A stretch of 64,000 nucleotides of DNA from positions 360,345 to 424,344 of the forward strand of contig NZ_SNYV01000017.1 in the NCBI RefSeq assembly GCF_004363245.1, given 5' to 3'. Below, piece by piece: positions 8,701 to 15,713 of this stretch (its first letter is position 1; each line of letters starts with the position of its first letter). Source of the stretch: Sphingobacterium yanglingense. GTDB lineage: Bacteria; Bacteroidota; Bacteroidia; Sphingobacteriales; Sphingobacteriaceae. The translations under genes were made by a program, and so were the position numbers. The notes under the pieces are model-generated. The model searched no databases. It saw only the letters and a list, made by a program, of their open reading frames with translations, and was not told the origin of the DNA.

Positions 8701-9292
8701 TCAAGGCCCTATACCCAGTCTGTACAATAACCACGGATTCGTCGATAGCATATTGAACTTGCTCTAATACGATATGGCTAAGATTGCTACTGACATTCAA
8801 CTCTTTGGTATGATAGCCCAGTATCAATATTTCAATATACTTTTCATCAGGAAGCATCCCTAAGACAAAGCGTCCCTGTCCATTTGTCGCGCTACCACGA
8901 AAAGTTCCTTTTACGCGGACGGTGGCATTTTGAATGGGTAGCCCATTTTTATCATAAACAAAACCAACGATATCCTTGGTCTGCTGCTGACTGTCACCTC
9001 GCTTCAAAATAATGGTATTGTCTATAATTTCGTAATGAATAGGCAGGCTACCTAATGAAGTGCTCAATACCTCGCGCACGTCTTTCTGCTCAAAATTCAC
9101 ATTTTGTGCCTTCAGGTTTCGAATAAGCTGATCCTCATACACAAACTTGTAATTGGATTGGCTTTCAATCTTTTGGATCAGTTCTTTAAACGACAAATTT
9201 TTGGCGTTCACATTAATCAACTGACCATAAACGGATGCCTTACTTTGCAGGAGAGCTGCTCCCATAAGGGCACATACTAAATGGATTTTCAT
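5750..9292 (-). CDS. SusC/RagA-family TonB-dependent receptor with STN domain (locus A)
   Basis: Imports a bound nutrient across the outer membrane using TonB energy. The frame opens at 9316. I prefer the ATG at 9292, which gives a clean signal peptide (M-K-I-H-L-V-C-A-L-M-G-A-A-L-L-Q) and has AGAGGA just upstream. Domains from that start are: STN (about 25-85, which in FecA-type systems touches FecR); a carboxypeptidase-like beta-sandwich (about 105-190); the plug with V-L-D-G-F-P-T-E-I-D and V-L-K-D-A-A-A-A-S-I-Y-G-S-R (about 220-310); then a large beta-barrel ending in a terminal Phe (T-N-F). Length (1180) is normal for the STN-bearing class. Neighbours are FecR and sigma upstream and SusD downstream, so it is probably both transporter and signal sensor. 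Confidence 0.94.
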   Translation of the reverse strand: MKIHLVCALMGAALLQSKASVYGQLINVNAKNLSFKELIQKIESQSNYKFVYEDQLIRNLKAQNVNFEQKDVREVLSTSLGSLPIHYEIIDNTIILKRGDSQQQTKDIVGFVYDKNGLPIQNATVRVKGTFRGSATNGQGRFVLGMLPDEKYIEILILGYHTKELNVSSNLSHIVLEQVQYAIDESVVIVQTGYRALTDAQLTGAVANINQKDYDQRVAVSGNFLENLEGKLAGLVYNPQSNDLSIRGVSTFDAVRKPLIVLDGFPTEIDIQSINPNDIVSVNVLKDAAAASIYGSRASNGVIVIETKRGKTGGTKFNLRATTAIQPRPNFDHMNYASASALTSILKDNLLADVGGVRANYTGKLMASTPVHDAVFDFKEGKITQAELDERVATIGSYDNLEEYRKLFYRNALTNQVDFDLSGGSEKNTYLLGGNYLTERGDYVATDNKRILLNFASTHQLNRLMHLDFKGIYRNGKNNNPYRRVGVNDFQSYERLIDDHGNALPVVWGVDAYGSGTSRFSSIMPSNNDLNIEKGLYDQLYYPYADVFRANIGQTTSSVRFQARLNTKITSWLNFDLGGAYEDQRNLISTLKQEDFIDMRRIMNYNASKDPATGQAVFSKLPKGDLLSRDNESMKSYTVRGQFNVDYASISRDHQLSGVFGSEMRRIENSNYLTSVFGYDGQTLIYTPIDFVGLAATGPLAFGNTLPNTGVPFIDYRKYFGENYDDRRFVSFYADGTYLYKNRYALTGSIRTDQSNLFGTDPKYRYKPFYSIGANWSMHQEEFMKDFNWVSLLKIRAAYGVNGNTPTSANGKYMILSSDLNFTYSPSVKYYDVLSPENSSMRWERTATSNVGLDFALWNYRVSGSLDYYHKKSSDVIGLLSSDPTSGFNSYSANTATIVNNGFEMQVTSTNIQHASFSWKTQLTGSFNFNKVKEVLTAQPTGDAAMLPLISQVQYVADRPIGALYAYNYAGLNEKGQPEIIDKKGKRRMVSTSGGGSNSEITIDDMLYMGTTTPKYVMGLNNQFSLGQFDLSFLLMYYGGHVMRTQAPDPNVTNRSFMEEGLNYWKKTGDEATTDIPGFAEIGKPNYFNTYAKTGYTYANKFVKKADFIRLRDIVLTYRLKEDFSNRFKLSNTMLRFQVQNPLKYAFSDNGIDPDAIDRATGKRSLPRQAMYSISLYTNF

Positions 9293-9380
9293 TAGTATTC
9301 CTCTTTTGTAATTCATAAATTTGATTGGTTTTGTTAGTTATTTAGTTATCACGACACGGTATTAAATGTTAACATCCATC

Positions 9381-9412
9381 GAGGTCAGATATGTTCGAGC
9401 ATATTTGGCCTC
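9381..9412. promoter_or_regulatory. Hairpin between fecR-like and susC-like genes (possible attenuator)
   Basis: An inverted repeat of 13 bp arms: 9381-9393 (GAGGTCAGATATG) and 9400-9412 (CATATTTGGCCTC), with a 6-base loop. Eleven of thirteen positions are complementary on both strands. A second short palindrome, GGTTGCCAACC, sits at 9420-9430. No T-run follows, so it is not a classical terminator. It lies in the 149-bp gap between the anti-sigma gene and the SusC start at 9292. It could lower read-through or stabilise the susCD message. Confidence 0.4.
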
Positions 9413-9441
9413 TTCATTTGGTTGCCAACCGTTAGTTTCTA

Positions 9442-10542
9442 TTATTTAACGATGATTTTTCTTCCTTCGATTTCAAAGTTTAAAACTTCTGTTGCTTCCA
9501 ATACTGCTATTACCTTAGTCAATTTCGAATAACGTTCGATTCTACCTGTAAAACGTTTCGTTTTCAATTCGTCATTCTCAAACTCGACCTCTAAATTGTA
9601 CCACCTTGCAATATCATTCATTAGCTCCTCGGCTGTCTTTTCATTAAAAACGAACTCTTTGTCCACCCAATCTATCTGCTGCTTCTCTTTTGACGATAGC
9701 AGCAGCTCATCGTTTTTATTTACAATCTGATCGCCCGGTTTCATCAGCACTTCTTTGCCCGAGACATTGCTGCTTACCTTCACACTGCCACGCAATAATT
9801 TGGTTGTTGTCTCCAATTCCGAAGCATACGCTTTGATATTGAACTGTGTACCCAATACGGTTACTTTTTGCTTGGCGGTACGCACCACAAAGGGCTTGCT
9901 TGACTTCTGAACATCAAAAAATGCTTCACCCGAAAGGTCTATCCTGCGGTCAGCTTTATTGTATCCTGCCAACAGCTTCAGCTCGGAGTCTGCATTCAGC
10001 TTGACTAATGAACCGTCGGGCAAGGTGATATCGAACTCTCCCCCTTTGGGTGTCTTGATAGTACTAGGCTGGAGCTCATCTGCCCCTGTCTGATTGATCT
10101 GTATGCCACCAGTAGCAAGCTTTACGATTTCAACTCCTCCCTGATGGAGTGTGGCGCCTGCGACCATTGCCTTCAAATCGAGTTCTTCGCCATTGGCCAT
10201 GCTAAAAATCGCTGTTTCTTCTCCTGGTTGAATGCTATCCTTGGCTACCAGCTGGCTATCTGAGGCTGTATCTACACCTCTCATGAAATAGGCTCCTGCT
10301 ATAAAAACTAAAACAACTGCCGCAGCAGCAATATTCTTCCAAACAGGTCTGATACGCTTGGTTTTATACAATTGCTGTATTTCATGCTTTCCTTCAGAAA
10401 AATGTGCCAACAGGATTTCTTGGTCTATCAACTGAGGTTTCTCTCCTATAGAAAGATACCAGGCTTCCACCTGTCTCTTTTCCTCAGGCGAAGCACTCCC
10501 TTCGTTGTATCGCTTTAATAAGTCTTGGAGGTTAGGATCCAT
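9442..10542 (-). CDS. FecR-family anti-sigma factor (locus A)
   Basis: 366 residues. The N-terminal cytoplasmic part (1-85) carries the sigma-binding region with the L-L-K-R-Y-N-E-G-S-A-S-P-E-E-K motif. One membrane helix follows (about 88-106, I-A-A-A-A-V-V-L-V-F-I-A-G-A-Y-F). The periplasmic FecR domain holds I-K-T-P-K-G-G-E-F and L-P-D-G-S-L-V-K-L-N-A-D-S-E-L (about 160-190). The C-terminal DUF4974-type domain ends in I-E-G-R-K-I-I-V-K and probably contacts the STN domain of SusC. It holds the sigma factor inactive until the receptor signals. It lies 53 bp downstream of the sigma gene. Confidence 0.93.
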   Translation of the reverse strand: MDPNLQDLLKRYNEGSASPEEKRQVEAWYLSIGEKPQLIDQEILLAHFSEGKHEIQQLYKTKRIRPVWKNIAAAAVVLVFIAGAYFMRGVDTASDSQLVAKDSIQPGEETAIFSMANGEELDLKAMVAGATLHQGGVEIVKLATGGIQINQTGADELQPSTIKTPKGGEFDITLPDGSLVKLNADSELKLLAGYNKADRRIDLSGEAFFDVQKSSKPFVVRTAKQKVTVLGTQFNIKAYASELETTTKLLRGSVKVSSNVSGKEVLMKPGDQIVNKNDELLLSSKEKQQIDWVDKEFVFNEKTAEELMNDIARWYNLEVEFENDELKTKRFTGRIERYSKLTKVIAVLEATEVLNFEIEGRKIIVK

Positions 10543-10595
10543 AATCTGTCTTTTGAAATAAGACAGCTAACTATGGAATAGGGTGTAGATGTTTT

Positions 10596-11147
10596 TTAGA
10601 AAAAAAGGAAATTTATTTTGGATCGTATGATTTTCAACGCATTAACAATCTGTCTTTTCACAGTTTTGTCTGATATATTGAGCTTTTCACCTATTTCTCT
10701 ATGACTTAGGTAATCAAACCTGCTCATTTCAAAAACTAACCGCATCTTCTCAGGGAGTAACTCTATACCCTCTTCTATTTGGGTCCTCAACTCTTTCTCA
10801 AAAACATAACTCTCCGTAGAATTATGGATCGACAAAGTATCTAAATGATCTAAATAGTTACTCCGCACCTTTTTCTTTTCCAAGAAGTTGAGGATTTTAT
10901 TCTTTAACAGCACATAAAGATACCCCGAGAAGTTTTCGATCTCCCCAAGTGTTTCTTTTTTCTGATATAAGGTAATAAATGTCTCCTGAACCAAATCTTT
11001 TGCTTCTTGGGCGTCTTGTAGCTTCCGAAGAGCATGCACATACAAAAGTGAAAAAAAACGTTCGTAAAGTACATCAAATGCAGCGTTGTCTCCTTTTTGA
11101 ACTAAGGAGAAGAGATGTTCATCACTATATCCGCTGTAGGCTTTCAT
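10596..11147 (-). CDS. ECF RNA polymerase sigma factor, sigma-70 region 2/4 (locus A)
   Basis: 183 residues. Region 2 spans about 12-85 (F-D-V-L-Y-E-R-F-F, then D-L-V-Q-E-T-F). Region 4 spans about 125-180, with the helix-turn-helix L-S-H-R-E-I-G-E-K-L-N-I-S-D-K-T-V-K-R-Q. This is the Bacteroidetes ECF type that partners FecR proteins. It should direct RNA polymerase to the locus A genes once released from the FecR protein. It is the first gene of locus A and lies 60 bp after the ClC gene, so it may have its own promoter; TATCTTTA near 11179-11186 on the minus strand is a weak -7 candidate. Confidence 0.93.
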   Translation of the reverse strand: MKAYSGYSDEHLFSLVQKGDNAAFDVLYERFFSLLYVHALRKLQDAQEAKDLVQETFITLYQKKETLGEIENFSGYLYVLLKNKILNFLEKKKVRSNYLDHLDTLSIHNSTESYVFEKELRTQIEEGIELLPEKMRLVFEMSRFDYLSHREIGEKLNISDKTVKRQIVNALKIIRSKINFLFF

Positions 11148-11207
11148 TGCTTTTGAAGAAATGGAGTTCGTAAAGATAGTGAATCAGTTGGGATCCGAAA
11201 ACCTTTC

Positions 11208-12503
11208 TTACCCCTTTACGACAGCATACTCCTCTTTATAAGTATATACATTATAGGGACAAACCCATTTGGCAAAAACTTTAGCAATAATGCTAGCAAT
11301 CAACAGTGGGATAAACAATTGAAGACCATTTGGAACAATGCTCATAATAATGAATAATGCTGCAAATGGTGCATGTATCGCAGCCGAAAGCATCGCTACG
11401 GCACCAAATAGGGCAAAATTAAGTATGATTAGCTCGGTACCCAACCAATAATTACACAACTGTGCAAAGAGCATACCTAGAAAAGCTCCTGCAACTATAC
11501 TGGGGGCAAAAACACCTCCATCACCACCAGCTCCTAAGGTCAATGATGCTGCCAAGGGTTTAAGAAATAGTAATAATACTAAAGGCAACCATGTCAACTG
11601 GCTTGTCGGGTTGAGTAGGCCCCAAGTCAACAACTCATGTAGTCCTGTATAACTATCGCCATAGAGTTGCGGCAAGAAAAAGATTAAAGCTCCTACTGTT
11701 ATTGCTCCCAGATTGACTCGGATAAAGTTGTTCTTAATCGTACCGAAATAATGCTTTGCGTAAATAACCAGTTTGGTAAAGTACAGCGCTAAAACTCCAC
11801 CGAAAACAGCCAACAAAAGGATATAAGGCAACGCTGATAAATTCCATTGCACGACCTCAAAAGGTAAGATAGGTTTATTATCAAGAAAATAAACAAATGT
11901 GTAGGCTAAAACCATCGACACCATACCGCTGAATAAAAGCGTTTTACTAAACCGTCGGGCAATGACTTCAAAAGCAAATAACACACCTCCTATTCCGCTC
12001 CCAAATAGCACGGTAACACCAGCCGTGACTGCTGCACAAATAAGTTCCGTCTTAAATGCCCATGCGGAATGTATACGTTTGTACGCTTGGTTACCTACAG
12101 TCGCCGTCGCTACCACAGTGGAGACCTCAACCCCGGTCGAACCACCGAAAATCACGGTTAAAAAACCATTGATGAAATGGGAAGGTATCTTGAAAAAAGG
12201 GAGATGATCCTTTCGCGTTTCTAAAGTTGTATATATTTCTTTGATTCCCTTATTCTTGCGGTTTTGAAAAGCAAATTTCCTCAGGAAATAAATGCTGGTG
12301 ATTCCTACAGACGGCAATAAAACAAAGAGACCTGAATATTCCCCACGGATGTAATGATAGATATAGTGCTGAAAGAACTCTGTCAGGTGTTTTAGACTAA
12401 AAGCCAATACACAGGATATTAGACTAACAAGGACTACAGAAAGAAAAAGCTTGAAATAGTTATAACGAATGACACGCTTCCGAAATGTTTGTTGTTTTAA
12501 CAT
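11208..12503 (-). CDS. ClC-family chloride channel/transporter with variant gating motif
   Basis: About ten or more hydrophobic helices across 431 residues place it in the inner membrane. ClC signatures are visible: G-S-G-I-G-G-V-L-F-A-F-E-V near 168-180 and G-A-G-G-D-G-G-V-F-A-P-S near 326-337 (equivalent to the G-x-F-x-P chloride loop). The usual G-R-E-G-P segment reads G-V-E-V-S (in G-G-S-T-G-V-E-V-S-T). The gating glutamate is kept but the Arg, Gly and Pro are changed, and the N-terminal G-S-G-I-P loop is not evident. The open frame begins at a TTG (12527), but a TAACTTTG box at 12532-12525 overlaps that start, so the ATG at 12503 is chosen. It probably exchanges or conducts anions. It lies 48 bp downstream of the hydrolase gene. 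Confidence 0.85.
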   Translation of the reverse strand: MLKQQTFRKRVIRYNYFKLFLSVVLVSLISCVLAFSLKHLTEFFQHYIYHYIRGEYSGLFVLLPSVGITSIYFLRKFAFQNRKNKGIKEIYTTLETRKDHLPFFKIPSHFINGFLTVIFGGSTGVEVSTVVATATVGNQAYKRIHSAWAFKTELICAAVTAGVTVLFGSGIGGVLFAFEVIARRFSKTLLFSGMVSMVLAYTFVYFLDNKPILPFEVVQWNLSALPYILLLAVFGGVLALYFTKLVIYAKHYFGTIKNNFIRVNLGAITVGALIFFLPQLYGDSYTGLHELLTWGLLNPTSQLTWLPLVLLLFLKPLAASLTLGAGGDGGVFAPSIVAGAFLGMLFAQLCNYWLGTELIILNFALFGAVAMLSAAIHAPFAALFIIMSIVPNGLQLFIPLLIASIIAKVFAKWVCPYNVYTYKEEYAVVKG

Positions 12504-12524
12504 ATTGCGTTGAAAATGAACATG

Positions 12525-12532
12525 CAAAGTTA
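12525..12532 (-). promoter_or_regulatory. Bacteroidetes -7 box upstream of the ClC gene
   Basis: Reads TAACTTTG on the minus strand, an exact TANNTTTG match. Transcription would begin about 15-20 bp before the ATG at 12503. No clear TTG lies at the -33 position. Confidence 0.5.
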
Positions 12533-12551
12533 AAACTTCTGAGGGACTTTT

Positions 12552-13373
12552 TTATAGTTGCATCATCGTAATTTGCTGCTCGACATACACAAATCGTGAT
12601 ATCACTTTTTGTGCAGCGACATACTCGAATAATGGTGTTTCTTCGGTGCGTAGCGCAATAGACAATTCAATCCCTTCACAATGTGGTGCAAAGGTCTGTT
12701 GAACGATATCTACCGTATTATTTTCTCCAGATAGATGTCCCAGAATGAGGTGTATAAGCCTTGTACTTCGATTTTCAAGGAGCAATTCCAACGCTTCTCT
12801 ATTCGAGATATGCCCCCAGCCTGAGCTGATTCTATTTTTGAGGTAGTACGAATAACGTCCTGTACGCAGCATTTCTTCATCATAATTGGACTCTAGCAAT
12901 AATACATCAGAATGCTGTATGACATGCTTCACATTATCACAGCCTCGCCCTAAATCAGTCAAAATAGACACATTGGTCACACCGTCCGTGACTACAAAAC
13001 TACAGGGTTCTTTGGCATCGTGGTATTTAGGAATACCGACAACCGTCAAGGCTCCAACCTCTATACGGGCATCAGCACTTATAATATGCACCAAATGCTC
13101 CGGTAATCTTAGCTTAGTTCCTTTGTAGGTTCCTTCTGTTAGGTATACTGGTATTTGATACCGTTTACAAAAAACAGATAGCCCTTTGATATGATCGGTA
13201 TGTTCATGGGTTATGAAAATAGCTTTAACAGCAACTGGCGATAGTCCAAGCTTGGCCATACGTAGCTCCACGTGTTTGGTGTTGATTCCTACATCGACCA
13301 ATACAACATCCTCTCCTTTGGCTACATAGTAGCAGTTCCCATTCGACCCCGAAGCTATTGCGGCATATTGCAT
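12552..13373 (-). CDS. Metallo-beta-lactamase-fold hydrolase, YycJ/WalJ-like
   Basis: 273 residues with no signal peptide. The metal-binding motif T-H-E-H-T-D-H-I lies at 55-62 (His56, His58, Asp60, His61). The opening A-I-A-S-G-S-N-G-N-C-Y-Y-V fits the YycJ/WalJ group of MBL-fold proteins, as do the later D-L-G-R-G segment, L-L-L-E-S-N-Y-D and I-S-N-R-E-A-L. That group contains DNA exonucleases linked to repair in other bacteria, so a nuclease role is plausible, but the substrate is inferred from the family only. The gene is upstream of the ClC gene on the same strand and follows the terminator of locus B. Confidence 0.85.
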   Translation of the reverse strand: MQYAAIASGSNGNCYYVAKGEDVVLVDVGINTKHVELRMAKLGLSPVAVKAIFITHEHTDHIKGLSVFCKRYQIPVYLTEGTYKGTKLRLPEHLVHIISADARIEVGALTVVGIPKYHDAKEPCSFVVTDGVTNVSILTDLGRGCDNVKHVIQHSDVLLLESNYDEEMLRTGRYSYYLKNRISSGWGHISNREALELLLENRSTRLIHLILGHLSGENNTVDIVQQTFAPHCEGIELSIALRTEETPLFEYVAAQKVISRFVYVEQQITMMQL

Positions 13374-13392
13374 ATCTGCAAAAGTAATGAAA

Positions 13393-13422
13393 AAAGCCTT
13401 AGCTTGTTAGGGCTAAGGCTTT
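13393..13422 (-). terminator. Intrinsic terminator of locus B
   Basis: Stem AAAGCCTTAGC / GCTAAGGCTTT (11 bp) with an 8-base loop. On the minus strand it continues into a run of six T. It lies 8 bp after the stop of the PKD-like lipoprotein gene, so it ends the long locus B transcript. Confidence 0.85.
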
Positions 13423-13429
13423 CTGTGAA

Positions 13430-14932
13430 TTATAAACCTATTTCTACATCCACCGCTTTGTCGATAACATTTAAGTCTTGTTGATCGAATTTTTTGTCAA
13501 CCATATTATAAACATAATATGAGCCTTTATATTCTTTAGTACTAGATGGGGCATAGGTAGCTATACCCATCTTTGTAAAATTGGACGCTGCCTGGATATC
13601 AAAATTCCACGACACGATATCCCCAGAACCGTCCTCAGGCAAGGTTAGATACGGTACGATATCTAATCCCGACCGGGAGCACTGATATATAGTTCTTCCT
13701 TTTGCAAAATACCAAAACTGACCAGAGAATACGAAATGTACCGCATCGACCATCTGAGGAACTAATTTAGAGGCAATAGTATTGACTTTCTGTGGCTGAT
13801 AAGGGTATATATTAAGATCAGTCACCACATTATGCATAAACATCTCATTACCCTTTTTCGTTATAAATTGCCATATCAGATCTGTACCTATTATCATCTC
13901 TGCGTTAGCGACAAAGGAATGTCCCTTCGTAGACTGTGGATCAACCAAATGGTCAAAGTTCTGATTAAACATCCCCCCTCCTTTGAGGCTGTTGCCAAAG
14001 ATTCTTATGCGTTCATTTTTCTTATCAAAACCTGCTACATAATGCCCGTTTAAACTGAGACTTGGACAGACTGCACTTTCATCAAACGAATAATCCAAGG
14101 GATCATAAGCATACACATCATTACTGATCAAGCCTGAAGCCATATTATAACATTTCCCCTCAATTAATGTAATGCCATTAACATTATTGGTCTGTAGTTG
14201 TCTAGGGTTGCACCAGACATAACTGGGTTCCAATAGCTCGCCTCCCAAAGTAGCGCCGGACCGAGGATACATTAAGGTGGGCAAGAACTGCTTTAGATCG
14301 ACAACCATGATCGGATTTGCCCCTTCCTTAGTTGATATTACAGCTCTTTTGTATTCCCTATTAGTCGCTGAAGTAGCGCTATAGCTGACTTCCAGCCCTA
14401 ATGGATACTTACCTAACTCAAAGCCTCCGGCCATCTGCTTCATATATATATAATCTTCATTTGCAGTCAAATCGCGTAAAACTAGAGTCGTTTCAAAATC
14501 TTCACTCTCCGTCAGGATGAATGATCCTTTACTAATTCCTGATGTAATTCGAATACGGAAACTTGCATATTGAGCGAGTGAGGTTTCTTTGTCTACGACA
14601 ACCAACTTCCCAATTTTATCTCCTACACCCAGTTCGTCCGTATTAACATAAAGCTCCTCCTTAGTCCCCACTGTATCTTTATCCAAGATCCAATAATACT
14701 GAAGGGACAGCTTACTATCATCACGCAATGTCCCTTTTACCGTAGGTTTGATAAGGAGTTCCTTTCCTAAACGTATATCATAGTCCGTACCGTCCAATTC
14801 ATTACCATCGGAGCGGAGTATTGTTAATGCATTGACATCGGTATAACTATAGTTTCCTTTATCTTTTGAGCAATGGGTCATGATCAGACAACCCAGCATC
14901 AATATGTAAGTATTTAATCTTATTCTTTTCAT
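13430..14932 (-). CDS. PKD-like family surface lipoprotein (locus B)
   Basis: The frame is open from 14992, but the ATG at 14932 gives a signal peptide (M-K-R-I-R-L-N-T-Y-I-L-M-L-G-C) and sits 4 bp after the stop of the gene before it, so I use it (500 residues). Lipidation is likely at Cys21 (T-H-C-S-K-D-K-G-N-Y), with Cys15 as an alternative. The N-terminal 30-140 part looks like the PKD/Ig-like repeats of the Bacteroidota PKD-like family found beside SusD and DUF4843 proteins. The remainder may be a beta-propeller-like sensor of ligand. It is probably an accessory substrate-binding protein of the SusCD complex. It is the last gene of locus B. Confidence 0.75.
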   Translation of the reverse strand: MKRIRLNTYILMLGCLIMTHCSKDKGNYSYTDVNALTILRSDGNELDGTDYDIRLGKELLIKPTVKGTLRDDSKLSLQYYWILDKDTVGTKEELYVNTDELGVGDKIGKLVVVDKETSLAQYASFRIRITSGISKGSFILTESEDFETTLVLRDLTANEDYIYMKQMAGGFELGKYPLGLEVSYSATSATNREYKRAVISTKEGANPIMVVDLKQFLPTLMYPRSGATLGGELLEPSYVWCNPRQLQTNNVNGITLIEGKCYNMASGLISNDVYAYDPLDYSFDESAVCPSLSLNGHYVAGFDKKNERIRIFGNSLKGGGMFNQNFDHLVDPQSTKGHSFVANAEMIIGTDLIWQFITKKGNEMFMHNVVTDLNIYPYQPQKVNTIASKLVPQMVDAVHFVFSGQFWYFAKGRTIYQCSRSGLDIVPYLTLPEDGSGDIVSWNFDIQAASNFTKMGIATYAPSSTKEYKGSYYVYNMVDKKFDQQDLNVIDKAVDVEIGL

Positions 14933-14936
14933 CTCA

Positions 14937-15710
14937 TTATGGTAAATAGATTCTTGGTTTGGTTGTATCTCCCCCTGGATATACTGAAACATTTTCTAGA
15001 TATTTCTTCAATTTATCGACATACATATAGGTCACTGGGTACCAAGAAGGGTAAGGACCAAAGGGCATATTATTCCAATAATACAGCGGTTGTTCTTCGT
15101 CATTGGTCGGAGTAGGATCTGCCCCCTCATAGTAAATATCCATCCATATACGATACACCTCACGATGGTATTGGCCAAATACGCTGACCCAACGTTTCCA
15201 CCACGCAGGTTCCAACATCTGATCCGTAATGGCGATTCGTAACCTCGTATTATAATTATGGCCGAGCTGAAACTCTGAATTGGCCTGCAAGTCTAGCACA
15301 AGATAATACACACCATGCTGAAGTTTTTCGTCACGCTGCACTTTGATGTAGAGGGTGTCCATCATCTTATTAGCATGAACCATCGGTTCTGACAGCGTTA
15401 TGATGGATCTGTCAATTGTAGTCAGCGTGTCATTAACGGTCACAGCGTATTTTCTATCAACAGACTTACCATCTCCGATTATATTGACTGGAATCGCCAA
15501 TGTCTTCTCTTGAGTAAATTCTTCTTCAAAGATGAAAGAAAAATCAAGAGAATCAATGTAGAGCTGTGTTTTGCTGGAAGACCTATCAGGGTTTTCTACA
15601 GCAAAATAGACATAACTCTGACCTGTATCAAAGGCCGATATGTCCTGATCCTTCTTACATCCCCATACAAGAAGAGGAATCAGGTAAAATATATATTTTA
15701 GTCTCATCAT
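14937..15710 (-). CDS. DUF4843-domain lipoprotein (locus B)
   Basis: 257 residues; ATG at 15710 (a second Met follows directly). Signal peptide with lipidation at Cys18 (L-L-V-W-G-C-K-K). The sequence fits DUF4843: Q-S-Y-V-Y-F near 32, D-S-L-D-F-S-F near 50, and a C-terminal half with W-W-K-R-W-V-S-V-F-G-Q-Y-H. Members almost always sit between SusD and PKD-like genes, as here. It is probably exported to the outer membrane and may join the SusCD surface complex; no biochemical activity is known to me. The start lies 3 bp after the SusD stop. Confidence 0.82.
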   Translation of the reverse strand: MMRLKYIFYLIPLLVWGCKKDQDISAFDTGQSYVYFAVENPDRSSSKTQLYIDSLDFSFIFEEEFTQEKTLAIPVNIIGDGKSVDRKYAVTVNDTLTTIDRSIITLSEPMVHANKMMDTLYIKVQRDEKLQHGVYYLVLDLQANSEFQLGHNYNTRLRIAITDQMLEPAWWKRWVSVFGQYHREVYRIWMDIYYEGADPTPTNDEEQPLYYWNNMPFGPYPSWYPVTYMYVDKLKKYLENVSVYPGGDTTKPRIYLP

Positions 15711-15713
15711 TGT

